A DNA stretch of 64,000 bases from Pyrenochaeta sp. MPI-SDFR-AT-0127 (Eukaryota; Ascomycota; Dothideomycetes; Pleosporales; Cucurbitariaceae): positions 1-64,000 of the forward strand of contig JAGTJM010000047.1 of NCBI GenBank assembly GCA_020747015.1, in the 5' to 3' direction. The notes beneath the pieces are model-generated. The model was not told the DNA's origin. It searched no databases and saw only the letters and a list, made by a program, of their open reading frames with translations. Positions 1 through 10,866 of the stretch are shown here, piece after piece. A program made the position numbers and the translations under genes. Position 1 is the stretch's first letter, and each line of letters opens with the position of its first letter.

Positions 1-2303
1 GTTATATAGTATTAAAGTCTTATATATATAGGCTGATAATAGTGGCTCGTGCGCTAGCGAAGGAATTTTTTTGAAAGGGACTGTATAACAAGGCCTCCAT
101 TGAGACCAATGCACTACTTCACTTGGATCTTGCTCGTCTGGCAGTGAGCACAGCGGCCATGTCCACATGCGGGACAGGCATTGTTGCGAATGGGAATCGA
201 CTGGCGGCCGCAAGAAGACTGGGGCACAAATTCAGCAGTATCCCTACAGAATTCCTCTTAGAGAGCCCACTTACACATTGCCAGATATACGCGTATTTCT
301 TCTTCGCCTACGGAACGCTTAGTCTTTTATTGCGAGCCCATATTTGTTATCCATAGTGATGAGGATGAGGAATGCTCACCAGCGAGTGTATTAGCACAGG
401 TTTACGACGCTTAGCCGAAGGCCCCGTTACTTCCGATAGAACCAAGGTATTGCCAGCATGTGCATATGTAGGCCCATCTATTGTACATGAGCTCCCGGCA
501 GGAATGTCAGGCCGACCACAGACCGTAATCATTGTATAGGATCTGCGTCTCTTGCTTGCTTTTCAGGCCGAGCTCAAATTGCCCTTGACTAAAGGGCAAA
601 CAATGAAGCCAGGAGTGACGGTTCAACCGCACTCTCGACAGTCGTTGCGCAACCTCTCGCGCTCTCGAAAGACTCCGGTCCAGGCCGTCTGGATTTCCTT
701 TGCAACCGAGAGCTCACAGCATCCAATTTTGGACTAGCTGTTCATCCCTGATTGTGTTGTTGAGATATAATGTCCTTTGCGACCAGCGAGCACCACCAAC
801 GTTCCTCAGGGCCTCAGCTGGAAAGTATGCCGCAAGGGCTCCCGAGGACTATGCAATCGATGGATGGCTAGAAGGATCACGGCGGAGAAAAGGTACGCGT
901 GGGTTGCCAGCATCACTACACGGTGAGCCTTTTGCGGATCGATCGCGTCACGAAGTCAGATGGAAACTCCGCGTGTAAGGAGATGCCGAATGCCGCGGAC
1001 GATTCTAGTAAGAGTAAGCATTCTGTATCTAGAAAGGATTGCCCTTTGGTACCATTGCAGGATTGGAAGCGAACTAACCCGACACGATATTTCTAGTTGC
1101 AACGACGCGCACCAGAGCAAGGAAGAGAATAAAGCAACAGTGCTAGAATCCGGCTGCAATTGATATCCTGGGAAGAAGATGCAGGTGTTGACGGCTCTCT
1201 GGGTTCCAAGACGAAAGGAATGGAGCAATGGAACGTTACAAGCCCCAGAATTCCTCCGGTCACAATTGTCGGCGCGGAGCACGGGGCGCCGAGACTGCAA
1301 AGCTTCGAATGGGTTCTCCAGGCGGTATCGCCTCTTCCACGGATATTTACAAAGTCTTGTCCTTGAGAGCATATATCCATGCACAAAGACATCGCCTGGC
1401 CTACGAGTCTTGATCTACAAGATATGGTGTAGTCTAAGACTTCTGTTTTGTCTCCTCTGTGTGCGCATTAGACGATGCTGAGTATGCGTTACCCAAGAGC
1501 AGTGTACTCGTACACAATCACCGTTTGCGCCCTGAAATCCAAAAAGATTTCGTCGCACTGGTCTAAGCCATTGACCGTTCCGTGGAAGTCGTACAGGGTG
1601 GCACATACAACTCACATCAAACTAGAAAGGAGGACGGCCCAATTGGTCTGGCCATAATCTTATGAACGAGGCATGAGCGCAATAACAAGTATCGCAGACA
1701 GTGGTGCGAGAGGGAGGAAATTTGGGGTTCTTGAGATGGTACGATACTGGCAAACTTTTTTTTGCACAATCGGTATTCCGGAAGCAAAACGGCCTTCACC
1801 CGCGCAGCCGTGCCCACATCCCGGAGCCCCTAACCCCTGATCCTAGTACCACCCCTACCCACTAAAAGCTCCGTGTTGGAGCTCGATACGGATGTATTGA
1901 CGTAGCGAGTGAGCTGCCAGCGTCCGAATTGGCCTGTCGACCACACGAACCCGGGGATGAATGTCATTTACTGCTCTCCTGAAGCGAACAGCGAGACCGA
2001 GCTCGACATGCAGCAGCCAGTCCTGATTCGCCAGACTCGCCTGACGCAAGAGTTTCAGGAGGTGATACCCGGCGCTATTGACTTGCGGTCGTTATCTTCC
2101 AGATTCATTGGCCGCAGGGGTTCCTGTCCCCCAGGATTGTTGCCCCTCTTGCTGCACCGACATCTGCAAATTTCCTAGCCCGCAACTTTCTCCATCCCGC
2201 CCCATATCTCCGGCGCACGGGTCACTGTGGACCCGTTCATGCGCGCCCGACGAGCGATAGAGGCAGAAAAAAAACTAACAGGATCGCAGCCAGTGCATTT
2301 ACA
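1..2303. other. gene-poor stretch, no supported gene
   Basis: Only short open frames (up to about 140 codons) overlap one another on both strands. None shows a recognisable domain, a signal peptide with a splice-compatible continuation, or a convincing start context. I see no RNA gene or tandem repeat. The stretch borders the transposon cluster that begins at 2304. Confidence 0.6.
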
Positions 2304-2563
2304 ATGGTATCAGGGTTAGGTAGTGTAGGTGGGTCCCGGCGACAAGGGGCTGCGCAAAAGCGCTTAATTGACTGTATTTCATCAAATCCCCTGTAATTTT
2401 GTATTGAAAGCAGTGCACGCAGTGATAAACGCTCAAGGAGGTCACACAAAGTACTGAGATTTGTATGTAAAGAAAGACAGAATTGAGTTTAGTGCATTTC
2501 TCGTCATTTAAAATCAGCCCCTTGTCGCCGGGACCCACCTACACTACCTAACCCTGATACCAT
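2304..2563. mobile_element. MITE-like element with 49-bp perfect terminal inverted repeats
   Basis: Positions 2304-2352 and 2515-2563 are perfect inverted copies of each other (49 bp; ends begin ATGGTATCAGGG). They enclose about 160 bp of non-coding, AT-rich sequence. A 260-bp element with long inverted repeats and no gene fits a miniature inverted-repeat transposable element. No clear target-site duplication is visible, so the class of the mobilising transposase is not settled. Confidence 0.75.
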
Positions 2564-2585
2564 AGTAGATGCACAGACTGCCGTA

Positions 2586-2862
2586 TAAATTGGACAAATT
2601 CGTTTTTAGCTAGCAGGGGGTGAACCACGTGGAGGTGGAGTTCTCATAAGCGGGCAAATAGGAGCCCCTGAATATCCTGAGACGTGTCCGAAGCCCTCAG
2701 GTTTCTAATTAGCGCTGCTCACTAATATCAACTTCTAGCCAGTCCTAGCTTATATAGCTCCCTCTCTTATCACGTGCCTACTACTAAACCATATCCGGCT
2801 TGATCTACTGCTAACGCTGTGGGGCCGCCCCCTGCTAGCTAAAAACGAATTTGGCCAATTTA
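2586..2862. mobile_element. second MITE-like element, 35-bp inverted repeats, TA target duplication
   Basis: Positions 2586-2620 and 2828-2862 are inverted copies with one mismatch in 35 bp (ends begin TAAATTGG). The element is flanked by TA on both sides (2584-2585 and 2863-2864), the duplication expected from Tc1/mariner/pogo-type insertion. Its interior has no open frame. The repeats differ from those of both neighbouring elements, so it is a separate family. It ends four bases before the target duplication of the pogo-type transposon. Confidence 0.75.
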
Positions 2863-2868
2863 TAATTA

Positions 2869-4622
2869 AGCTAGCGTACATAGAAGTCGCCCACCCCTAG
2901 AAGTCGCCCACCCAACCAAAACAAGGATCACCAATTCAACGCGCGATAGCTCAACAACCACGCTTATATTTGAAACTGTGTACACATAGATTGAAGAGTC
3001 AAGGCTGCTGCTGTAGCTGCTGCAGCAGCTTGCTGAGCGGCTGCTCGATCAACCGCAACCTTAATTGCTTCTACGTTGCTAAAGCGTTCATTTGGATCAA
3101 CCTGAACGCGCTTCCTAATTTGTCTATCCTTAATCTTATCTAGCTGATATTGGAGGCGCTGATTAGCAGTTTGGAGTTGAGCTGCTCGATTATTTGCGAC
3201 GCCAATTGCCTTGCTTGCCTTGCCAAACAGTATCCGTGTGCTGCGAGATAAAGATTCTAATTGCAAAAGCTGTTGTTGAGCTTGATATAGATCCTGTGGC
3301 CTTTGAGGAGTTCTAAACGATAGATCTGATATAGATGTAGGCGATGCAGCTAGTGGAGGAGTGATAGGCCGTGCTGAGACTTGAGATGATCGTAGTACTT
3401 GATCTGGGTTATAAGGACAGAGACCTGCTGCTCTCCAACCAGCTCGAATTACGCGCTCAGATAGGCCTTCTACACGAGCTTGATAGTAACAGCTTATAAA
3501 GCGTTCTTTTTTGACTGGAGCTGCATCATCTAGTGTCGAGAGCTCTCGTATCTGACTGCGATAGCTTGACTTGATAACAGAGAATGGAGCAAGATCCAGA
3601 GGCTGCAGGACATGAGATGTATGAGCAGGAAGATAGAGAGCAACTATCTTATTCTGTTTGCAAAGCCACATGAACTCTATATCCGTATGAGAGCCATGGC
3701 CATCAAGTATCAGCATCCGATAGCGATCTTGATCTGGTGCTGTACCAGGTATAAAGATGCGCTTAAGCCACTCAACTCCAATCGCATATGACGTCCATCC
3801 ATTCTTGGACGTTGTATATAACCAATCTGGTACAGAGCTTGATGGAAACCAGGTAGTTTGTAGGCTCTTGCCCTTAAAGATCACCATGCATGCAAGCTTT
3901 TGCCCTGTTGCTGAGATTGTCTCGATAATAGATACCCACTCGCGATTGCCTGGTTCTTTGACATAAGCCTTCTTCTTGCCAGCTCTCGCAATAACTCTTG
4001 TATTTGTACATACCCCTAGTGCTATCCCAGTCTCGTCCATATTCCATATATCCTCCACCTGTATGCCTAGCTCGATTCGAACGCGATTGAATAGCTCTAG
4101 AAATGCTAGAACCTGGGCAGGGCTTGTCGCATCAGCTCTTGGGGCCTCGATCGATCGGCCAACGATGGAGGCAACACGTGATTGACGCGATAAGAAGTTT
4201 GAGATCCACCTGCGTCCAAGTGGATTGTGATCGCCGTTAACCTTGAGAATTTGAGTAGCCATCTCTTGCACGCGCGCATGAGATGGAGGCTGAGCACGTG
4301 AGTCCTCCTCAAGAATCCATTGAACAATAAACTCCTCTTGTACAGGTGCTAGTCTCTGTTGGTTTTGGTGAGCAGTAACGCGATCTGTGCGGCCGTTGAT
4401 ACGGTCTCGCAGTGTCTCTCTCGAGACACCGTGCGCGATGGCAGCCTTCCTCTGGCTAGTAAAAACACCAGAATTAAGATCAGCAATAGCAGCTTGTAGA
4501 GCAGCCTCACGGTTATCCATTTTATAAGCGTGGTTGTTGAGCTATCGCGCGTTGAATTGGTGATCCTTGTTTTGGTTGGGTGGGCGACTTCTAGGGGTGG
4601 GCGACTTCTATGTACGCTAGCT
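2869..4622. mobile_element. complete pogo/Fot1-type DNA transposon, 100-bp TIRs
   Basis: Positions 2869-2968 and 4523-4622 are perfect 100-bp inverted repeats. TA dinucleotides flank both ends (2867-2868 and 4623-4624). Each repeat contains an internal tandem pair of the 16-mer TAGAAGTCGCCCACCC. One full-length transposase gene fills the interior. Identical repeat arms, an uninterrupted gene and no C-to-T decay suggest recent insertion. By its transposase this is the Fot1/pogo group of Tc1/mariner elements. Confidence 0.93.
2964..4520 (-). CDS. pogo/Fot1-like DDE transposase
   Basis: Single-exon protein of 518 residues that would bind the element's inverted repeats and carry out cut-and-paste transposition in the nucleus. 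The N-terminal half holds a psq-type helix-turn-helix (about 1-50) and a CENP-B-type DNA-binding domain (about 55-125, with WI.NFL). The catalytic acids are visible as D162 (WNMDETG), D273 (ILDGHGSH) and D309 (LQPLD). The last two are separated by 35 residues, giving the DD35D signature of the pogo/Fot1 group. The C-terminus is a coiled-coil, glutamine- and alanine-rich tail. The ATG lies just outside the right inverted repeat. The stop codon (2964-2966) lies inside the left repeat, so the gene spans virtually the whole interior. All catalytic residues are intact and the product may be active. Confidence 0.93.
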   Translation of the reverse strand: MDNREAALQAAIADLNSGVFTSQRKAAIAHGVSRETLRDRINGRTDRVTAHQNQQRLAPVQEEFIVQWILEEDSRAQPPSHARVQEMATQILKVNGDHNPLGRRWISNFLSRQSRVASIVGRSIEAPRADATSPAQVLAFLELFNRVRIELGIQVEDIWNMDETGIALGVCTNTRVIARAGKKKAYVKEPGNREWVSIIETISATGQKLACMVIFKGKSLQTTWFPSSSVPDWLYTTSKNGWTSYAIGVEWLKRIFIPGTAPDQDRYRMLILDGHGSHTDIEFMWLCKQNKIVALYLPAHTSHVLQPLDLAPFSVIKSSYRSQIRELSTLDDAAPVKKERFISCYYQARVEGLSERVIRAGWRAAGLCPYNPDQVLRSSQVSARPITPPLAASPTSISDLSFRTPQRPQDLYQAQQQLLQLESLSRSTRILFGKASKAIGVANNRAAQLQTANQRLQYQLDKIKDRQIRKRVQVDPNERFSNVEAIKVAVDRAAAQQAAAAATAAALTLQSMCTQFQI

Positions 4623-4624
4623 TA

Positions 4625-6019
4625 CGGTATCCCTCCAAAGCGAGCCAGCAGTTCTCAAAGATAAACAGAAGTACCATAAGAGCCAGAACCCTAAGCTAGA
4701 AGAGACGATTAGCTCAACCTGAGCACAGCTTAACATAGTCTCGGTGCCTAGCTTCTTTACACAGATACAGGTGGTTGCGGCGCTTCCTCCAGAACAAATG
4801 TTGCGAGAGACAAACAGAACCTGTTGTGAGAGGCTGTTATCAAATTTTCGTGATCGAGTTATTGGTACCCAGGCTCCGCTTTCTGGTCCGATTTATGGCG
4901 GTCCTAGCATTGAATAAATAGTGCTTGGACATAACTCTCGAAAATTATAAGAAGAAGGAATCGCGTTATGTCGTCTAAGGACAGAACCCCAGACTCTGGC
5001 GCCATTGTGAGAAACTAAACGTAGGCATATTAGAGTTTATTTGCATTCTAGTACTTGTGACCCTAAGACTGTCTCGCCCGACTCCATGCTAACCAAAGGA
5101 GTATGCAACCTGAAATGCCCCATGCGTTTGGTGCGATCAATCGGAATTGCGAACTTGTGTTGGCTGACTAGCCCAAATCTGCTGGTAGATCAAGAATGAT
5201 CTCCCTCGGCGAGTAAGGCTATATCAAGAACAAAAGTTCCATCTATAGTACCTCCCTCCACACTGGAGAATGATATGCCGGCATTGCTAGGGAGGCTTAC
5301 CGTGCGACCTCAGGTAATTTCTCCTCTACCTCTCCCGCCAGCATGTGTGACCGGGTCTTTTATGTGTGACCGTATATAATCTCCCTGGCATTGTAGATCC
5401 CACATACGTGAACATCGGTAACAAATGACCAAATGTGATGAGCATACTGTATTCGTTTTAAGCTGAGAACAGCCAGGAGGCTGATCCTGCATTCCTTTGG
5501 GGTAATAGACGCCCCTCTCTTGCTTGTCACAGAAATCAATAATGGTAAGCTTATGAACATAGCTAGGTGTCGTATTGGCGAGGGGCTTATTTGCAGCGGG
5601 GTGACCTAATGCTCTGATTGGGGAGCCCATCGTGAAGTGAGAGTTTGTTGTGGGTGCCTAAACGTTCCATGTGGGTGGTATAAGAGACCCGACACGGACA
5701 TATTCTCAAGGCCAATTTCGAATCTAATGTGAGGTGAAGGAAGTCTTCCAACCAGGAGGCATGTAGCACAGTTCAACAACTTTAACTTCTCGTTCCAATA
5801 CGCGACGCGTCGCGTCGCGTAGCGCCCCGCCATATACTGTAAGGCTATTCCTTCTCGAGTAGCAAGAACGGCCCCCTATATTACATTAGTAGTCTCGCAT
5901 TCAAAAGCCTCGAAAATTCAAGAGCAGTCCAGGCTGGATTAGGGTACCGCTGAGTAGATCTTGCACGTGCAGCGCCAGCACGGAAACGCTGTCACAGCGA
6001 CTTTCCCCTAGAGCTTGTG
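4625..6019. other. intergenic, no supported gene
   Basis: Only short overlapping frames occur here. A small CpG-rich run at about 5801-5828 repeats GCGTCGCGTC-like words but is too short to assign. I see no RNA gene. Confidence 0.55.
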
Positions 6020-7804
6020 ATGCACACACGCAGAATCAACAGGGAGCGCAAGTTAATAGCGTGGGCTAAATCACGCCGGAACCTGACCAAACCACCCAAA
6101 AAGCTTGCGGATCGCAATTCATCTGCGTCCGCGATTGTGTTTGAAAATCTATCCCAAGACTCCATTCGAGTCCTACTACTTCAACCGGGCTGCAAGCAAC
6201 CTCTGCGGTGCAAATTGGAGGTCGTGAAGCTATCGGACGCAATTGATCCCGGATATGAAGCGCTCATATGTGTGGGGTACGGAATCAAACCCGAGAACGA
6301 TCAAGCTTTCATCTCGCAAGTTTTTCGTCACGCGGAACCTGTTTGACGCGTTGTGGCAGTTGAGGCACCCGAAGGATGAAAGGCCTCCTTGGGTTGACGC
6401 ACTTTGCATCAACCACTGCGACGAAACCGACAAAATGTGTCAGATTCAACTGATGGGTGAAATTTATCAGAGGGCAATGACAGTAAAAGCCTGGCTGGGG
6501 CTTGCTACCGAAGATGTTGTCTCCATCGTTCGACTTCTGGGTACAACAAGTACACTCGACGGTCACTTATTTTACGCTGCGTTCTTACACTATTCTTCGA
6601 GTGGAGGTGACAACGCGCTAATGGCGCATAAGAATCGAGAATACTGGCACTGCGCTTGGATTGTGCAAGAGATCGCTTTCGCCCGGTCGCTACGCCTCCA
6701 CCGTGGACCCAATTCATTTTCATACCAGGACTTCGAAAGGGTGTTGGATGGTATGTCCAAAGTGGTACTTACTCATGGCAACATGGATTACAAACCAACC
6801 TTCGCCGTTTCACCACCCCGATTTCCCAAGAGGTTGAAGAACCCAGGATCTCTAGATGCTGATAGGATCGACCTAGATTACTTCTTAACTTGTTTAATCG
6901 ATAGGAAGTGCAGTATGCCTCATGACTGTATATATGCGTTTTATAACCTGTTCTCCGAAGGCATACGGAGACGTATCACTATCAATTATAATGCGAAGCC
7001 AGACGATGTTCTTCTTGAAGCACTGTCGGCCATGATTAAATGTACCAAGGAAGACCCATTGTCTGCTATCGGAGCACGAAGCCGCCACAAAGTACCTGTT
7101 GACAAAATCCATACGTGGCAAAGAAACATGCCATCCTGGTGTCCCTACGTCGGAACTTCGCTTGAGATAGATTCTCTGGTCCATTTTCACAAGCCACCTT
7201 CCCTACCAACAGTGAATCCCAGTGTATTCACCGATTCTACAAGGAGACTTTTGCATACATCGGGCTTCGAGATCGGAGCAATCTCCTATATCATTGAAGA
7301 TTGTGCATGGCAAGACTGTGGTAGGGATGAAATTCAACCAGATATCAAATCCATTGAACAAAAAATCAGCCATTTTGCAAACCGGGTCAACCATGGTCTT
7401 ATCTTCCTGGGTGTGAAAGCAGTAAAAGTTCCCCTCAGGCTGCGCTGATGACCTTTCCAAACCAAAATCATAACAGTAATAGTGTCTTGGATTCACTGGA
7501 CTTGGAACCAAAACTGTTACATTTCGTAAATAGCTACTGGGTGCGCACGAAGAATCGACGCATTGGCGATGTGAAGATTACATTTAGGGACGAGGATTCA
7601 AAGAACCGTCGATTTGCTATTGTACCTAGATCGGCCCGCAAAAACGACCAAGTTTACTGGATCGTAGGATGTCCCTCCGTCGTCCTTCTTCGCCCTTCTT
7701 CCCGAAAACGGCGTGACAAGCATTATAAAGTAATTGGGGATGTATACATTGAAGACCTCGGTAACTGGAAACCTCATATCATGGAGTCTTGCATTCTGGT
7801 GTAG
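6020..7804 (+). pseudogene. HET-domain (heterokaryon incompatibility) pseudogene, frameshifted
   Basis: Intact HET proteins take part in non-self recognition and trigger cell death after fusion of incompatible hyphae. Three consecutive frames together give one HET protein. 6020-6260 encodes the start of the HET domain (about DPGYEAL). The frame then shifts within one codon at about 6262-6266 and continues as SYVWGTES, followed by WVDALCINHCDETDK and the QI..MGEIYQRA region (6243-7448). A second shift near 7440 leads into the usual C-terminal tail (7448-7804: GCPSVVLLRP, then YKVIGDVYIED). The first break looks like a one-base loss in a leucine codon and is too tight for an intron. The second could be a poor intron but no good branch site is present. 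I call it a pseudogene; a sequencing error at the first break is the alternative. Confidence 0.8.
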
Positions 7805-7929
7805 AAAAAAAAAGGGTGTATAGTTACATCTACCAAAGCAAGCAAAGGGTGTGATTGCAGTGCCATATAGACAACATATGGAACAATGTACAGGGGCAAG
7901 AGTTATAGTACTTGTACTAACTACTTGCA

Positions 7930-8423
7930 TTGGCTGGGTTTGAGAAAATGTGGCGCGTCAACGTTCTTGGTGTGTTTTGGTGCATGCAAGAGCAGATCCC
8001 GATCATGAAAAAGCAGAAATTAGGCCATTTCGTCAATCTTAAGTCTATTGCTGGTCTACATGGTATTCTCTGTTCTGGCACTTATGTCGCGACCAAACAC
8101 ACCGTATCTAAAGCATCTTATCCGTTCGCCTATTGACACCACTGAACTCTCACTTAGGTCGTTGGTGTGACTTGTACTACAGCGATCGAGTACGCACAAA
8201 CAGGTATCCAAGTAGCAGCTGTTGCACCAGGGGCGATCAAAACGGATGCCCTCAACGATACTATTGCGGCTGGAGCGTAAAGCGAGGAGAGCATTACCAG
8301 CAAGTTTCCTAAGAAGAAATGGGTAAGCCACTAGATATTTATCAGGCCATGTCATTCCTCTCGCACTCTGATTATGCTACTCGAAACATTCTCGAGGTTG
8401 ATGGTGAATCAGGAGCAGCATAA
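7930..8423 (+). pseudogene. short-chain dehydrogenase/reductase remnant
   Basis: Fragments of a classical SDR are readable: the VNVLGVFWCMQ helix, a serine region (LKSIAG), a relic of the YxxxK active site (TYVATKH) and the C-terminal VAAVAPGAIKTD. A typical intron survives at 8104-8157. The N-terminal Rossmann part with the TGxxxGIG motif is absent upstream. A TAA interrupts the frame at 8278-8280 where a codon for Y is usual. A shift before 8322 moves the last part (MGKPLDIYQAMSFL...VDGESGAA) into another frame. The gene is therefore truncated, stopped and frameshifted. It lies directly after the HET pseudogene, in the same decayed stretch. Confidence 0.8.
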
Positions 8424-9522
8424 GAAGCCTCTAAATGTGTTCATCTGTAAGATGAAGAGTTGGCTTCCAAGTCCGTCTACGGAGATTGTACAAGCCCTCG
8501 CATAGGAATATGCAAAGATCAAGCATCCAAGGTCTACACCTCATTCACTAGTAGCCAGGTTTTGGGTATTTCTCAAATATTTTAACTCTAGAGAAGTCTC
8601 CGATAAAATGATTGCATCGTTATTAGGTGTAACGTAAATTCCCATCCACAGCGACAGAAGCTGTAATAGCTATGCACCTTTACTGTACCACATACATAGT
8701 GTGTTCAATTTGTGACTTTACGGAAGTCCTGAACAACAGCCCCGCCAACAAAGAAGACAATCGTCGATTTTAATGATACAAAATCTCAGCTAACATACAT
8801 GCACCTCAGTCATCGGCAGATACAAGTAAGCTTCTGGAGTTTAGTAAGGGGGCTTGGTATGCGCAATTAATACGGGTTTCCTCGTGAAAATGAATGGGGA
8901 GGTAAAGTACTCCGACCAATAGTTTCTACGCCTCTTCAGGTTCGCCATTTGGCTTAGTCGTAGTAAGCTAACTTGAAAAGTTATGATGAGCTACAAGCCC
9001 GTGTCGAATACGTCCAGAATGATTAGGTGATATTTACAAATAATGCTCAGTTGTAAAGCTGCAATCGCTCTTACTTCATGCGGGATTGCTTTGTGACCTA
9101 CCCTTGATTTGAAGCCTCTAGATAAAGTGATCGATGACCCTTGCTAATACGACGCTAGAAACGCCTAGAGACGGAGCTTTGATTCTCACGTAATAAATGT
9201 GGTTACAAAGAGCAACAATTGTATTTGCTTGCTGCGACGTCAGCAGCAATCCATTCTGGGCCCGCTTCTGCATTGAATTCACAATGCATGTTCCAATCAT
9301 AGGCCGTTTCTGTATCTTTGTCATTGAGCTAAAATCAGCAGCCTCATTAAGGTGGTTCGGCCGAGAGCACTTGCTTGTCATTCGTCAGCTATTATGTGAG
9401 TCGCGTGCGGCTGAACCTCGAGGCTGTGCTGCACGCATTTGCAGCCAACCGCCGACCGATTCGACCTGTCGTTAAGCAAAGCAGTCAAAAATTATTCCAA
9501 ATGCATTTGCAACGCATGCGAG
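8424..9522. other. intergenic, no supported gene
   Basis: About 1.1 kb without a credible coding frame. Short frames near 9118-9475 lie on opposite strands over the same bases and show no domain. The 3' end of this stretch is the promoter of the small secreted protein gene. Confidence 0.5.
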
Positions 9523-9530
9523 TATATAAG
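9523..9530 (+). promoter_or_regulatory. TATA box of the small secreted protein gene
   Basis: TATATAAG about 84 bp before the ATG at 9614, followed by a pyrimidine/CA-rich leader. Position and sequence match a strong fungal core promoter. Confidence 0.6.
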
Positions 9531-9613
9531 AAGTTAAAATGTGCTGTTCAATCTATACTCGTCATCTAAGTCTATCAAGTCATCCTTTTCGCTACTGCAA
9601 GCATCTCATCACA

Positions 9614-10035
9614 ATGAAAACCGCAACAATCACTGCCATAATAGGCTCCATAGCCTCTCAAACCGCTGCCCGAACGATCATCCTTGGTACGCACCACCAA
9701 CAATTTGGCGGTGACTCGAACGTTGCTTGGATATCTGGTCTCGATCCCTGCAATGTTTGGACGGACTTGGCTCAAGGAGACGGGAGTCCATGCGGAAAGC
9801 ATTTTACAATTGGCGGTGGTGTTAAGGATGTCCATTTTGAAGGGTGTGGTGGTGATCTGTAAGCCTTGCGTTTTGTACTGTGTAGTCTTTCAAGCGTGTA
9901 CATACTAACAATACTGGCAGATCCGTGTGGCAAGGAGGTGAGAAGTTAGGTGATTGTGGGTGGGATCCTGGTCATCAAGGTTGCTTTTGGGGTGGCTCCT
10001 TCGACGGAAAATTTACCTGCCCATTCCCAAGATGA
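9614..10035 (+). CDS. small secreted cysteine-rich protein (candidate effector)
   Basis: Two exons, 9614-9858 and 9921-10035, join across a 62-nt intron with GTAAGC donor, TACTAAC branch site and GCAG acceptor. The product is 119 residues. Residues 1 to about 19 (MKTATITAIIGSIASQTAA) form a signal peptide, leaving about 100 residues with six cysteines and many glycines. There is no membrane segment or known domain. The 5' part alone runs into a stop in the intron, so splicing is needed for the last three cysteines. Size, secretion signal, even cysteine number, strong TATA box and isolation in a repeat-rich stretch fit the profile of a fungal effector. That role is inference; an antifungal or wall-associated protein is equally possible. 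Confidence 0.75.
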
Positions 10036-10866
10036 TCGAATCATAAGGATAAGCTTTTAGTCTGCTCAGATTGATGCCTGATTAGAACTTGCTCGTACCA
10101 AAACGTTCGGATAGATAGAATTCTAAGATCTTTGAAGAATACTTGCTTACACAATCCGCTTCCAATTCTCATATGCTGCGTGATTTTCATACTTCGCCAG
10201 CTCTTGGGTCAAAGGATAGGTGTACATGGTATCTTTGAAGGCCTTATCATTGAATACGCGAACACGCTGAGAATGCTGTTGTACAGTAATATAACCCAGG
10301 AAAATCACACGATGTAAGGCAATTCGCTTAGTTTTTGTGTGCATTTTTAGGTCGTAGGGGCAACTGCGTTTGCGGTTAGAAATCAATGTGCAATGTTTCT
10401 TGTTCCAAACCCACAGAGCGTTCAGAAAGCAGAAGTCAGTGCATGGGGAAGTAAGAAACAGTAATTTGACCACGATGTGCGATTGCGATTTTTTGGCTTG
10501 TCTTGGCATATACTCAATAAGTGGCCTGTCCTTAAGGTGTCTTTCGTAGGAAGGCTTAGTAATAATTAAAATTCTCTTATCTTCTACAATTGTTATTATA
10601 CCTTCGAATCTATAAAACCTTGAATTACTTATTAGATGAATAGGTTGAGATTCTACCCTAACCTTAATTTGGCCTCAAAGTGACTTCGGATAAGCACTAA
10701 GGCCTTACTCTTCTAACGAGGCAAATACAGGATTTTATTAACTTTGAGAGTCCTTCCTAGCTATTTCTAATATATTGGAGTGCAGACTCTATCCAATAAT
10801 TTGCGTTTAGGTTAACAAGATTATGTGAGAGAAATCTAGGTTTACTGTCTATATATTCTACTCGGC
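10036..10866. other. AT-rich intergenic stretch, possible decayed repeat
   Basis: From about 10505 to 10870 the base composition falls to markedly AT-rich, with many TTA, TAA and TAT words and no coding frame. This resembles the mutated remains of repeats in ascomycete genomes (RIP-like C-to-T decay). I cannot align it to a parent element, so the origin is inferred. The 5' half shows nothing. Confidence 0.4.
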
